A stretch of 5,676 nucleotides of DNA from DATAEU01 sp046724395 (GTDB taxonomy: Bacteria > Actinomycetota > UBA4738 > HRBIN12), in assembly GCA_046724395.1 (NCBI GenBank), contig JBKOWM010000014.1, positions 1 through 5,676 on the forward strand, in the 5' to 3' direction. Numbering within the stretch: the first letter of the stretch is position 1; each line of letters begins with the position of its first letter. A program made the translations under genes and the position numbers. Of this stretch, positions 1 to 5,676 are shown piece after piece. The notes beneath the pieces are model-generated. The model was not told the DNA's origin. It searched no databases and saw only the letters and a program-made list of their open reading frames with translations.

Positions 1-678
1 GCCTCATCGTCTCGCTGAGAAGGTCGCCAGATACAACGGACGGCGGATTCATCGATGCACCTTGATCGCTGCCCGCAACCTGTCTTCGCGTTCCTCGTCA
101 CCCGCCCACACCAGAGCCGTCAACCATCTGCCTGTATCCGGATCGGTGACATCGAGCGGATGGAGGTCCACCCCCAGCCGCCACGCCACCTCGGGTACAG
201 CCTTCGGCACGGGCACCGAACCCCGCGGCTCGCAGGGGAAGGTAACGGGTGAATCGGCCGGGCCGATCCGATGCCCGCCGTAGTCGTAGCCGTAGCGGTC
301 GGGAAGCAGGCAGAGTCCGGCCGAAGCTCCCACTTCCAGCAGTGCGATCGGCTGCGTCTGAGCGGCGAGAAGCGGCAGCAGAACAGCACAGCGCCCCGGC
401 TCGTTCGTCTGGGTGCTTCGCACCGACATCAGGTCGCGGAGATCATCCTGGTGGCCAACGACGAAGGCGCGGAAGGCGCCGTAGTCCGGCATCACACCAG
501 TCAGATACTTCACGGCACCGAAGAGGAGATTCGGTTGGCGCTTGGCCTTGGGAACCGTGCGAAGGAAGGCAAGGACGTCGGCGTCCTTGGCGACACCGAG
601 TGCGAACTCCTCGTACAGGGGGGAGACATCCCACGCTTCTCGATCGGCGAACCCTCGATAGCGGTCGGCTGTGTCCAT
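1..678 (-). pseudogene. DUF2332 family protein, frameshifted and cut by the window edge
   Basis: Function is unknown. DUF2332 is a protein family common in actinobacteria, and the central glycine-rich segment suggests a nucleotide- or SAM-binding-like fold (inference). The first frame opens with ATG at 678 and gives 209 residues. Family-like features are the N-terminal RYRGFAD...SPLYEE, KRQPNLLF near residues 47-53, LLEVGASAGLCLL near 113-125 and the DRYGYDY that follows, and WLTALVW near 185-191. The frame stops at TGA (49-51) after AAIKVHR. In the frame shifted by one base the reading continues as ASMNPPSVVSGDLLSETMR to the window edge. This matches the PPxVVxGDLL-like block expected next in the family, which is usually about 330-350 aa long. 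One base appears to be missing near 56-60. The gene starts 19 bases after the MFS transporter and is probably co-transcribed with it; only a weak purine-rich Shine-Dalgarno (AGAGG) precedes it. Family assignment is confident. Whether the break is a real mutation or a sequencing error cannot be told here. Confidence 0.8.
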
Positions 679-697
679 GCCTCTGGACCCGGCCCGA

Positions 698-1951
698 TCA
701 CTCCGGCGGTTCGAACGGTAGGAGCTCGGCCACCTCGATCGGCTCGGACCGCTCGATGTGCCCGACGGCCGCCTCTCGTTCCGGAAGCCACCGGAGCATC
801 GGCATCAGGAGCGCGGCACCCACCAGGCCGGTCACACCACCGATCGCATACGCGCCCTTGGGCCCGAGGACGGCGACGATCCAGGCGCCCAAGACAAGCG
901 CCACGACCAGGGACCCGTGCATCAATGTCTCCCAGGCGCCCATCACCCGGCTTCGGACGACGTCCGGGCTCCGCCTCTGGAGTAGGTTCTGCTCGACGAC
1001 CTGGGTGGGGCCATCGGTCACCCCGAACGCGAACAGCCAGAACAGCACGAGCCCGAACCACGGCGAGAGCGCGACGCCGAAGCCGGTCAACGCGACGAGC
1101 CAGCTGAAGCCGACGAGCCACCGTGCCTCGGCCTCCTCGGAGATCCGACGGCCCATCCACGTCCCCACGACCGTCCCCACACCCCAGAACGACGTGATGA
1201 GCCCGTACCCGAACGACCCGGTATCGAACTCGTCTGCCAGCACGGGATCGGCCACGATCGTGGTCGCCATCCCGACGATGAAGACCATGAACGAGAGGCC
1301 GAGCTGCCTGAGCACCCGGTCCGACCAGACGAAGCGGAACCCAGCCAGTACGCCCCGGTACGCCTCGGCGCTCTCCTGGTCCCGCTCCGGGTCCGCGAAG
1401 TTGGCTCGGACGCTCCACGTCAGGACCACCGAGACCAGATACGACGCCGCGTTGGCGACGAACACCCACTCGGGGCCCACCGTCGCCACCAGCAAGCCTC
1501 CGAGGATCGGCCCGAAGGTCAGCCCGGCGTACCGGCCCACGGCCACCAGGCTGTTGGCCCAAGAGAGGTTGTCCTCGCCGGCGACGTTGGGGATCGCGGC
1601 CGACGACGCGGGGAAGTACGGCACCTCGGACACGGAGGACGCGAAGGCGATCGCGAGGAGCAGCCCGGGCGAGTGGGTCACGAGCGCCATCACGAGCCAG
1701 CACGCCGCGGAGGCCGACTCGCTCACGATCATGACTCGGCGACGATCGAACCGATCTCCGACCGCGCCCGCCAGCGGCCCGAGGAAGCCGATCACGGCCC
1801 ACGTGAGCAACATCGTCGCCGAGATCCATGCCGTGGACCGCGTCTGCTGGTAGATCGTGAAGGTGAGTGCGGTTCCGGCCGCGAACGTCCCGGTCATCGA
1901 GATCACGCGCCCGAGTGCAAGGCGCCGGACCGCGGTTCGGGGAGCAGTCAC
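698..1951 (-). CDS. MFS transporter, EntS-like / MFS_3 type
   Basis: This is an integral inner-membrane transporter of the major facilitator superfamily, probably a proton-driven exporter of a small molecule; the substrate cannot be told. The 417-residue product has about 12 hydrophobic segments in two halves, separated by a polar cytoplasmic loop around residues 184-211. The signature after the second helix is GAVGDRFDRRRV (about residues 62-73), the classic MFS motif A. A segment near 325-340, RRSPDVVRSRVMGAWE, is typical of the enterobactin-exporter-like MFS_3 branch. GTG at 1951 is chosen as start because GGGAGAGG lies just upstream (1956-1963) and the hydrophobic core begins soon after. 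A TTG 51 bases further upstream would add a polar extension without a good ribosome site. The acidic, proline-containing tail ends 19 bases before the DUF2332 gene, suggesting one transcript. Superfamily assignment is very secure; the export role is an inference from the subfamily. Confidence 0.9.
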   Translation of the reverse strand: MTAPRTAVRRLALGRVISMTGTFAAGTALTFTIYQQTRSTAWISATMLLTWAVIGFLGPLAGAVGDRFDRRRVMIVSESASAACWLVMALVTHSPGLLLAIAFASSVSEVPYFPASSAAIPNVAGEDNLSWANSLVAVGRYAGLTFGPILGGLLVATVGPEWVFVANAASYLVSVVLTWSVRANFADPERDQESAEAYRGVLAGFRFVWSDRVLRQLGLSFMVFIVGMATTIVADPVLADEFDTGSFGYGLITSFWGVGTVVGTWMGRRISEEAEARWLVGFSWLVALTGFGVALSPWFGLVLFWLFAFGVTDGPTQVVEQNLLQRRSPDVVRSRVMGAWETLMHGSLVVALVLGAWIVAVLGPKGAYAIGGVTGLVGAALLMPMLRWLPEREAAVGHIERSEPIEVAELLPFEPPE

Positions 1952-1954
1952 GAT

Positions 1955-1963
1955 CCCTCTCCC
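1955..1963 (-). promoter_or_regulatory. Shine-Dalgarno site fixing the MFS start
   Basis: On the minus strand GGGAGAGG lies about four to five bases before the GTG at 1951. It is the best ribosome-binding site in this leader and decides the GTG start over the upstream TTG at 2002. Confidence 0.65.
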
Positions 1964-1981
1964 ATCGTCCTGCCGACCTCG

Positions 1982-2002
1982 ATTATCCACATGCCGAGTC
2001 AA
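1982..2002 (-). promoter_or_regulatory. Possible promoter elements of the MFS-DUF2332 operon
   Basis: On the minus strand GATAAT (1982-1987) is a good match to a sigma-70 type -10 hexamer and sits about 30 bases before the GTG start. A TTGACT (1997-2002) resembles a -35 box but is only 9 bases away, too close to act with this -10. At the usual 17-base spacing there is no good -35 match. Transcription from this -10 would give a leader of roughly 25 bases including the Shine-Dalgarno. This is a weak call from sequence alone. Confidence 0.25.
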
Positions 2003-2030
2003 CCCATCTGGCTACCCCTGTCGTCATGGC

Positions 2031-2044
2031 CGACGAGCTCGTCG
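2031..2044. promoter_or_regulatory. Perfect 14-base palindrome, candidate operator
   Basis: CGACGAGCTCGTCG is a perfect inverted repeat without spacer, in the non-coding leader upstream of the MFS gene. It lies about 45 bases upstream of the possible -10 element. Position and symmetry fit a binding site for a dimeric regulator, but no regulator gene is present in the window and a palindrome this size can occur by chance in a few kilobases. Confidence 0.25.
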
Positions 2045-2132
2045 TCCGTGAGGCACGAGGGTGCGACGCCCGAGCGGCGGAGTTGAGCGTAGCTTCGCGG
2101 CACTGGAGCTATCGCGATCAGGCCGGGCGTGC

Positions 2133-2387
2133 CTATCGCTCCTGTTGGCCCCCAGGCGAGTCAAGTGAACGACGAAGTGCATCCACGACATGAAGTCGAA
2201 GAGTCTCGTCCGCCTCCAGATCCATCAGGACTTCGGCCATCCTTTGTCCGTCCGGCCGCTCGCTGAACTGTCGGATCGCGTCCGCTCGGATGATCGAGGG
2301 GGCGGTCAAGTCCCGAAGGAGATCCCGTCGCTCGCCGACGCTCAGGCGGGAGACGTGGCGTATCGCACGCCAACTCAGATTGCCCAT
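2133..2387 (-). CDS. Small hypothetical protein, 84 aa, mostly helical
   Basis: The family is not recognised. The product MGNLSWRAIRHVSRLSVGER... is charged, rich in Arg, Asp and Leu, and has no signal peptide or membrane segment. It reads as three or four amphipathic helices: around residues 15-26, 28-43, 46-58 and 60-76 (containing LRLHVVDALRRSL). The ending SPGGQQER is polar. Codons carry the G/C-rich third positions of the neighbouring genes, which supports real coding. ATG at 2387 is preferred because the sequence before it in the same frame does not look protein-like and contains a hairpin. No convincing Shine-Dalgarno precedes it; the nearest GGGAG is 14 bases away and lies inside that hairpin. 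The MFS gene begins 181 bases downstream on the same strand, so co-transcription is possible but not evident. Confidence 0.5.
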   Translation of the reverse strand: MGNLSWRAIRHVSRLSVGERRDLLRDLTAPSIIRADAIRQFSERPDGQRMAEVLMDLEADETLRLHVVDALRRSLDSPGGQQER

Positions 2388-2401
2388 ACGCGGCAGTAAA
2401 G

Positions 2402-2420
2402 CTCCCGCTCTAGACGGGAG
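2402..2420. repeat. Hairpin, 6-bp stem with 7-base loop, IS605-end-like
   Basis: CTCCCG (2402-2407) pairs perfectly with CGGGAG (2415-2420) around the loop CTCTAGA. On the plus strand it is preceded by TAAAG. This pattern of (T)AAAGC, C-rich stem, short AT-containing loop and G-rich stem resembles the terminal hairpins found just after tnpB in IS200/IS605-type elements of GC-rich bacteria. No TnpB or TnpA sequence is seen on either side, so it would be a solo relic. There is no T-run on either strand, so a classic intrinsic terminator is less likely. Confidence 0.4.
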
Positions 2421-2607
2421 GCAAGTCGCCGCCTCTGAGCACCCTGCCAGGTTCATCCCGTACGTGGAGCGCCATCGAGACACCACCAAACGGCGGATCG
2501 CCGGCGCGGCTCGCAGATCGGTGCGCTCGCGCAGTTCGTTGCTCGTGGGGGTCCGTTGTCTTTGCGCGAGGGCCTGATCGCCTGTTGCGCTGGGGGACTA
2601 CGAGGAC

Positions 2608-2903
2608 CTACGCTGCCCGTGGGTTCGGCTCTGGGGGAGACATGGCTGGCGTCGCGGCTTTCGCCGATCCTCGACGCGTGAGCAGTTCCCGCGCGACGCG
2701 GACGGCGAGCTCAGCCTCGTCGTGCCGCACGGCCTTGGGCGCTCTTGAGGCGCTTCTCGATCTGCTTCCAAGCCTTGAGCCATCCGATTCCTGGCCGCCG
2801 CCTCTGTCGAGGGCCCCCGCCTCGGTCCACCACGATCAGGCCGTGCTCGCTCGACGAGCCTCCGGAGCGACCTTGACCGTGCCGGATCGCGCAGTCCGTC
2901 CTT
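2608..2903 (-). pseudogene. Decayed or frameshifted unidentified coding remnant
   Basis: No family is recognised. On the minus strand the protein-like signal changes frame. In the frame open from 2902 to the TGA at 2711-2713 the reading includes SSSEHGLIVVDRGGG and then GIGWLKAWKQIEKRLKSAQG. Near 2713-2730 the plausible signal moves to another frame, VRHDEAELAVRVARELLTRR, which ends at TAG (2608-2610) after NPRAA. Both pieces have G/C-rich third positions and helical, charged composition, whereas each continues poorly in its own frame beyond the switch. A single frameshift (+1, or loss of two bases) would join them. The upstream end is unclear: TGA at 2901-2903 closes this frame, while a third frame with MGAEERAHVVPG starting at 2957 looks plausible for a short distance. 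This may be a small decaying gene or chance openness in GC-rich DNA. Confidence 0.3.
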
Positions 2904-3005
2904 CACCGCCGACGGATCGACGCCAGGAACGACGTGAGCGCGCTCCTCCGCGCCCATCGGCACCGCCGGACCGGGGCAAGCAGTCCACCGCGCAACGTGA
3001 AGACG

Positions 3006-3083
3006 AGAGGCAACCACTTTGCGGACTGGCTGGAGCCGGACCTCTTCACGACCGAGATCCGTGCTGCGTTCAGGTCGCTGCAC
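3006..3083 (+). pseudogene. C-terminal remnant of a second epoxide hydrolase
   Basis: The 26 codons reading RGNHFADWLEPDLF then TTEIRAAFRSLH match the last 26 residues of the intact epoxide hydrolase downstream (RGGHFAAWEEPELF, SAEVRAAFRSLR) at 18 of 26 positions, including the catalytic-type histidine and the conserved HFA.W.EP.LF core. Nothing further upstream in any plus-strand frame resembles the rest of the enzyme, so only the tail survives. It has no stop codon and lies in the same frame as the downstream ATG, with the intact gene's ribosome site directly after it. The likely origin is a tandem pair of related hydrolases of which the first was lost by deletion. The sequence divergence suggests an old paralogue rather than a recent copy. 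Confidence 0.75.
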
Positions 3084-3084
3084 G

Positions 3085-3091
3085 AAGGAGG
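3085..3091 (+). promoter_or_regulatory. Shine-Dalgarno site of the epoxide hydrolase
   Basis: AAGGAGG, nearly the full anti-16S complement, lies four bases before the ATG at 3096. It selects this start over the in-frame GTG at 2934, which has no such site and would add the remnant sequence to the protein. Confidence 0.85.
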
Positions 3092-3095
3092 CGTC

Positions 3096-4337
3096 ATGAG
3101 CACCACCGGCGACACCGCGACCGAAATGCGGTCGTTCCAGATCGAGATTCCGCAGGAGCAGATCGACGACTTGCGCCGCCGGATCGCGGCGACACGGTGG
3201 CCCACCAAGGAGCTCGTCCAGGATCGGTCGCAGGGCGTGCAGCTGGCGACGCTGCGGGAGCTCGCCCGCTTCTGGGCGACCGAGTACGACTGGCGCGCGT
3301 GCGAGGCACGACTGAACGCACTGCCGCAGTTCACGACCGAGATCGACGGGGTGGATATCCACTTCATCCACGTCAGGTCCAGGCACGAGAACGCGTTGCC
3401 GCTGATCATGACACACGGCTGGCCCGGCTCGGTGATCGAGTTCCTCGAGACCGTCGGTCCCCTGACCGACCCGACCTCGCACGGTGGCACAGCCGAGGAC
3501 GCATTCCACCTGGTGCTGCCGTCCCTGCCCGGCTACGGCTTCTCCGCCGAGCCCGCCGAACTCGGTTGGGACGCCGCCCGCACCGGACGCGCGTGGGCGG
3601 AGCTGATGCACCGGCTCGGCTACACCCGCTACGTCGCCCAGGGCGGCGACGTGGGTGCCCTCGTCACGGACCTGATGGGCCGCCAGGCGGTCGAGGGTTT
3701 GGTCGGCTACCACGTGAACCTGCTCACAGCGGTGCTCGCAATCGGCGATCAACTGCCCAAGGAATCCGAACAGGAACGCGCAGCGGCCGAGGCGATCGCG
3801 ACGTTCAGGCAGGACGGCTTTGGCTACTTCCTCGAGATGGCAACGCGGCCACAGACGATCGGCTACGCCCTGCTCGATTCACCGGTCGCCCTGGCGGCCT
3901 GGCTGCTCGATCACGATACGGACAGCTACTACAAGATCTCCCGCGCGTTCGTCGGCGAGCCCGTGCTCGATCTCACCGAGGACAGCATCGTCCACGGCGA
4001 GCCCGTGGGCAATCTCACCCGCGAGAGCATCGTCGACAACATCACGCTGTACTGGCTGACCGGCACCGCAGTGTCGGCGGCCCGGTCGTACTGGGAGGAC
4101 GCTCGAGCGCTGGCCGCAGCGCTTGCGAGCGGCCAGCCTCCTCCGGCGGTCACGGTGCCGGTCGGCTTCACCACGTTCCCCGGCGAGATCTGGGCGTCGC
4201 CCCGGAGCTGGGTCGAGGCGGTCTACCCCGACCTCGCGTACTTCAACGAGGCCGACAGGGGCGGCCACTTCGCCGCGTGGGAGGAGCCGGAGCTCTTCTC
4301 CGCCGAGGTGCGGGCCGCATTCAGATCACTGCGTTGA
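3096..4337 (+). CDS. Epoxide hydrolase, EHN plus alpha/beta-hydrolase fold
   Basis: A cytosolic epoxide hydrolase that should open epoxides to diols through a covalent ester intermediate; the substrate is unknown. The 413-residue product starts with the EHN domain (about 12-120: MRSFQIEIPQEQIDDLRRRI and RWP), followed by the alpha/beta-hydrolase core. Visible functional residues are the oxyanion motif HGWPGS (107-112), the nucleophile Asp185 in QGGDVG, ring-opening tyrosines Tyr257 (TIGYALLDSP) and Tyr332 (SYWED), the acid Glu364 in FPGEI, and His391 in RGGHFAAW. The Asp-Glu and Glu-His distances (179 and 27) are essentially those of human microsomal epoxide hydrolase (Asp226, Glu404, His431), but there is no N-terminal membrane anchor. 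Length is normal for bacterial members. The start is fixed by AAGGAGG. It ends with two in-frame stops (TGATGA), and the redoxin gene begins 19 bases later, so the two are probably one operon. Assignment is very secure; substrate is not. Confidence 0.95.
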   Translation: MSTTGDTATEMRSFQIEIPQEQIDDLRRRIAATRWPTKELVQDRSQGVQLATLRELARFWATEYDWRACEARLNALPQFTTEIDGVDIHFIHVRSRHENALPLIMTHGWPGSVIEFLETVGPLTDPTSHGGTAEDAFHLVLPSLPGYGFSAEPAELGWDAARTGRAWAELMHRLGYTRYVAQGGDVGALVTDLMGRQAVEGLVGYHVNLLTAVLAIGDQLPKESEQERAAAEAIATFRQDGFGYFLEMATRPQTIGYALLDSPVALAAWLLDHDTDSYYKISRAFVGEPVLDLTEDSIVHGEPVGNLTRESIVDNITLYWLTGTAVSAARSYWEDARALAAALASGQPPPAVTVPVGFTTFPGEIWASPRSWVEAVYPDLAYFNEADRGGHFAAWEEPELFSAEVRAAFRSLR

Positions 4338-4356
4338 TGACGAGAGGAAGGGGGCC

Positions 4357-5355
4357 ATGGCCCAGATGCTCCGTCCGCCGTCGAAGCTGCCGGTCGAGGG
4401 GCGCCTCCCGTCGCTGGCCGGCGCGACCGCTTGGCTGAACTCACCGCCTCTTGACCCGGAGGGCCTTCAGGGGAAGGTCGTGGTCGTCGACTTCTGCACC
4501 TACACGTGCATCAACTGGCTCAGGACGCTCCCGTACGTTCGAGCGTGGGCCGAGAAGTACCGGGATCTCGGGCTCGTCGTTATCGGCGCGCACACGCCCG
4601 AGTTCTCCTTCGAGAGCGACCTGGACAACGTCCGCCGGGCGCTTGGGGCGATGGCGGTCGAATATCCGGTCGCAGTCGACAACGGGTACGCGATCTGGGA
4701 CGCGTTCGCGAACCACTACTGGCCGGCCCTGTACTTCATGGATGCGACCGGCCGGATCCGGCATCACTGGTTCGGTGAGGGGGACTACGAGCGATCGGAG
4801 ACCGTGATCCAGGAGCTTCTCGCCGATGCCGGCTCCGGTCAGGTCGACAACACACTCGTTGCCGTAGACCCGCTCGGCCCGGAGGTCGAAGCGGACTGGG
4901 GCAACCTCCGGTCACCCGAGACGTACCTCGGCTACGGACGAACACAGAACTTCGCATCACCAGACGAGATGGCGCCGAGGCGTCCGCATACCTATGCGAC
5001 CCCCGACACACTGCCGCTGAATCATTGGGCGCTCTCCGGCAGTTGGACGGCCAACCCGGAGAGCGTGATCCTGCATCATCCGAAGGGTGGGATCTCGTTC
5101 CGGTTCCACGCGCGCGACCTCCATCTGGTGATGGGGCCGATGGATGGCTCGACGCCGGTCGCGTTCCGCGTGTCGATCGACAGAGCGCCGTTGCGTGATG
5201 CCTCAGGAAGCGACGTCGACGCCGGTGGAGCAGGGCTGCTCACCGAGCCGCGGATGTATCAGCTCGTTCGGCAACGAGGGCCGATCGACGATCGCTTGTT
5301 CACGATCGAGTTCCTCGATCGCGGTGCGGAGGCGTTCGCATTCACGTTCGGTTGA
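4357..5355 (+). CDS. DipZ-like thioredoxin-fold protein, soluble, altered cysteine motif
   Basis: A predicted redox protein of 332 residues related to the soluble part of DipZ/TlpA-type proteins. The thioredoxin-fold domain covers about 18-155: VVVVDFCTYTCINWLRTLPY (41-60), then GLVVIGAHTPEFSFE, the family block YPVAVDNGYAIWDAFANHYWPALYFMDATGRI with the cis-Pro-type WPA at 122-124. A second domain (about 220-332) with LNHWALSGSW, FRFHARDLHLVMGP and the final FTIEFLD...AFAFTFG fits the DipZ C-terminal Thioredoxin_10 (carbohydrate-binding-like) domain. No signal peptide, lipobox or membrane segment is seen, so it should be cytosolic, unlike membrane-anchored DipZ. The canonical CxxC is not intact: Cys51 is present, the second cysteine is Trp54, and an extra cysteine stands at 47. 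AGGAAGG (4345-4351) sets the ATG. The gene follows the epoxide hydrolase by 19 bases and also ends in TGATGA. Fold assignment is secure; actual redox activity is uncertain. Confidence 0.9.
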   Translation: MAQMLRPPSKLPVEGRLPSLAGATAWLNSPPLDPEGLQGKVVVVDFCTYTCINWLRTLPYVRAWAEKYRDLGLVVIGAHTPEFSFESDLDNVRRALGAMAVEYPVAVDNGYAIWDAFANHYWPALYFMDATGRIRHHWFGEGDYERSETVIQELLADAGSGQVDNTLVAVDPLGPEVEADWGNLRSPETYLGYGRTQNFASPDEMAPRRPHTYATPDTLPLNHWALSGSWTANPESVILHHPKGGISFRFHARDLHLVMGPMDGSTPVAFRVSIDRAPLRDASGSDVDAGGAGLLTEPRMYQLVRQRGPIDDRLFTIEFLDRGAEAFAFTFG

Positions 5356-5393
5356 TGAGAGCGTCGGCGTAGGGCCGTCCGTCGAGCGCAGCA

Positions 5394-5412
5394 GGCTTTG
5401 GAAACGGAAGCC
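5394..5412. terminator. Weak hairpin between convergent genes
   Basis: GGCTT (5394-5398) can pair with AAGCC (5408-5412) around a 9-base loop, in the 67-base gap between the convergent redoxin and right-edge genes. It could slow transcription from either side, but the stem is short and no T-run follows, so this is a weak candidate. Confidence 0.2.
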
Positions 5413-5422
5413 CGGTGGGACG

Positions 5423-5676
5423 CTAGGACCCGGGCTCGCGGCCGAACGCGCGGAACGGCTCTGGTTCGTACTCGCTCAACGCGCGCGACCAACCCTCGAG
5501 CGCATGGTGGATCGCCCCGTCCTCGCGCACCAACCAGGCGAGGTGCCGAAGCCCGTGCTCGACGACCTGAGAAGGATGGACGTGCACGGGCGGGCCGGTC
5601 GCGAATCCACGCGCGAGTTCCGTTCGCGCGACGAGCTCGATCTCGTAGGCGTTCGGGATCCGGTCGGGTCGCTCGA
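5423..5676 (-). CDS. C-terminal part of an unrecognised protein, cut by window edge
   Basis: On the minus strand an open frame enters at the window edge and ends at TAG (5423-5425), giving 83 codons. It reads ERPDRIPNAYEIELVARTEL..., then GPPVHVHPSQVVEHGLRHLAWLVRED, and ends EPFRAFGREPGS. Third codon positions are strongly G/C, the sequence is balanced and protein-like, and there are two probable helices (about 37-52 and 57-71) after a short histidine-containing HVHPSQVVEH segment. I cannot assign a family. The gene is convergent with the redoxin gene, 67 bases apart, and so belongs to a separate transcript. Confidence 0.65.
   Translation of the reverse strand, partial: ERPDRIPNAYEIELVARTELARGFATGPPVHVHPSQVVEHGLRHLAWLVREDGAIHHALEGWSRALSEYEPEPFRAFGREPGS

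Larger units (their letters stand above)
2388..3095. other. Stretch without an intact gene, with hairpin and decayed fragments
   Basis: About 700 bases lie between the start of the small minus-strand gene and the epoxide hydrolase. Three things are visible: a hairpin at 2402-2420, a frame-switching minus-strand coding-like segment at about 2608-2903, and a short epoxide hydrolase C-terminal remnant at 3006-3083. Long open frames exist here on both strands, but they are of low-complexity, Arg/Pro/Ser-rich composition typical of shadow frames in GC-rich DNA. Bases 2421-2607 show nothing I can name. Confidence 0.6.

Noticed and set aside
249..1853. Very long plus-strand open frame opposite the MFS and DUF2332 genes
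   Set aside because: Its product is Ser/Arg/Thr/Pro-rich without domains and lies antisense to well-supported genes; it is a GC-rich shadow frame.
1952..2002. MFS start at TTG 2002
   Set aside because: The added residues are polar, no ribosome site precedes the TTG, and GTG 1951 has a strong one.
2526..2570. 8-base inverted repeat CTCGCGCA / TGCGCGAG
   Set aside because: The arms are 29 bases apart, in GC-rich DNA where such matches are common, with no other sign of a structure.
2934..3095. N-terminally extended epoxide hydrolase starting at GTG 2934
   Set aside because: The extension would contain the tail of another hydrolase and no normal N-terminus, while ATG 3096 has a near-perfect ribosome site and yields the usual family start.
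2598..3752. 384-codon minus-strand open frame
   Set aside because: Most of it is antisense to the epoxide hydrolase. Only a short part near 2850-2957 looks at all protein-like, and it is mentioned under the decayed segment.
4123..4356. Extended redoxin start at 4123
   Set aside because: The extension overlaps the epoxide hydrolase out of frame and is Arg/Ser-rich; ATG 4357 has a good ribosome site and the normal family N-terminus.
2585..4438. 617-codon plus-strand open frame through the epoxide hydrolase
   Set aside because: Arg/Ala/Pro-rich low-complexity translation in the wrong frame of a clear enzyme gene.

Overview
The window is GC-rich DNA (about two thirds GC by eye, strong G/C preference at third codon positions). 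The gene families present, above all a DUF2332 protein, suggest a chromosomal segment of a soil or aquatic actinobacterium. The assignment rests on family content and composition only. No rRNA, tRNA, CRISPR array or intact insertion sequence was seen.

Left part, minus strand (about 1-2390): a small unrecognised helical protein (84 aa) lies upstream of an MFS transporter with 12 predicted membrane helices. The transporter is followed after 19 bases by a DUF2332 protein, and these two genes look like one operon. The DUF2332 frame is broken about 50 bases from the window edge. Family-like sequence resumes in another frame and runs off the window, so the gene is a frameshifted pseudogene or carries a sequencing error. 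A perfect 14-base palindrome lies in the leader of the transporter.

Middle (2388-3095): about 700 bases without an intact gene. It holds a small hairpin resembling the terminal hairpins of IS200/IS605-type elements, a minus-strand stretch whose coding-like signal switches frame (probable decayed gene), and a 26-codon fragment matching the C-terminus of an epoxide hydrolase directly upstream of an intact one.

Right part, plus strand (3096-5355): an epoxide hydrolase of the EHN plus alpha/beta-hydrolase type, with all expected catalytic residues, is followed after 19 bases by a cytosolic thioredoxin-fold protein. That protein resembles the DipZ periplasmic part but has an altered cysteine motif. 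The two are probably co-transcribed. A detoxification or redox role is inferred from family only.

Right edge (5423-5676, minus strand): the C-terminal 83 codons of an unrecognised protein, convergent with the redoxin gene.

Nothing here amounts to a clearly new multi-gene system. The best leads are the frameshift in DUF2332, the epoxide hydrolase relic, the unusual cysteine arrangement of the redoxin, and the IS605-like hairpin beside decayed coding sequence.
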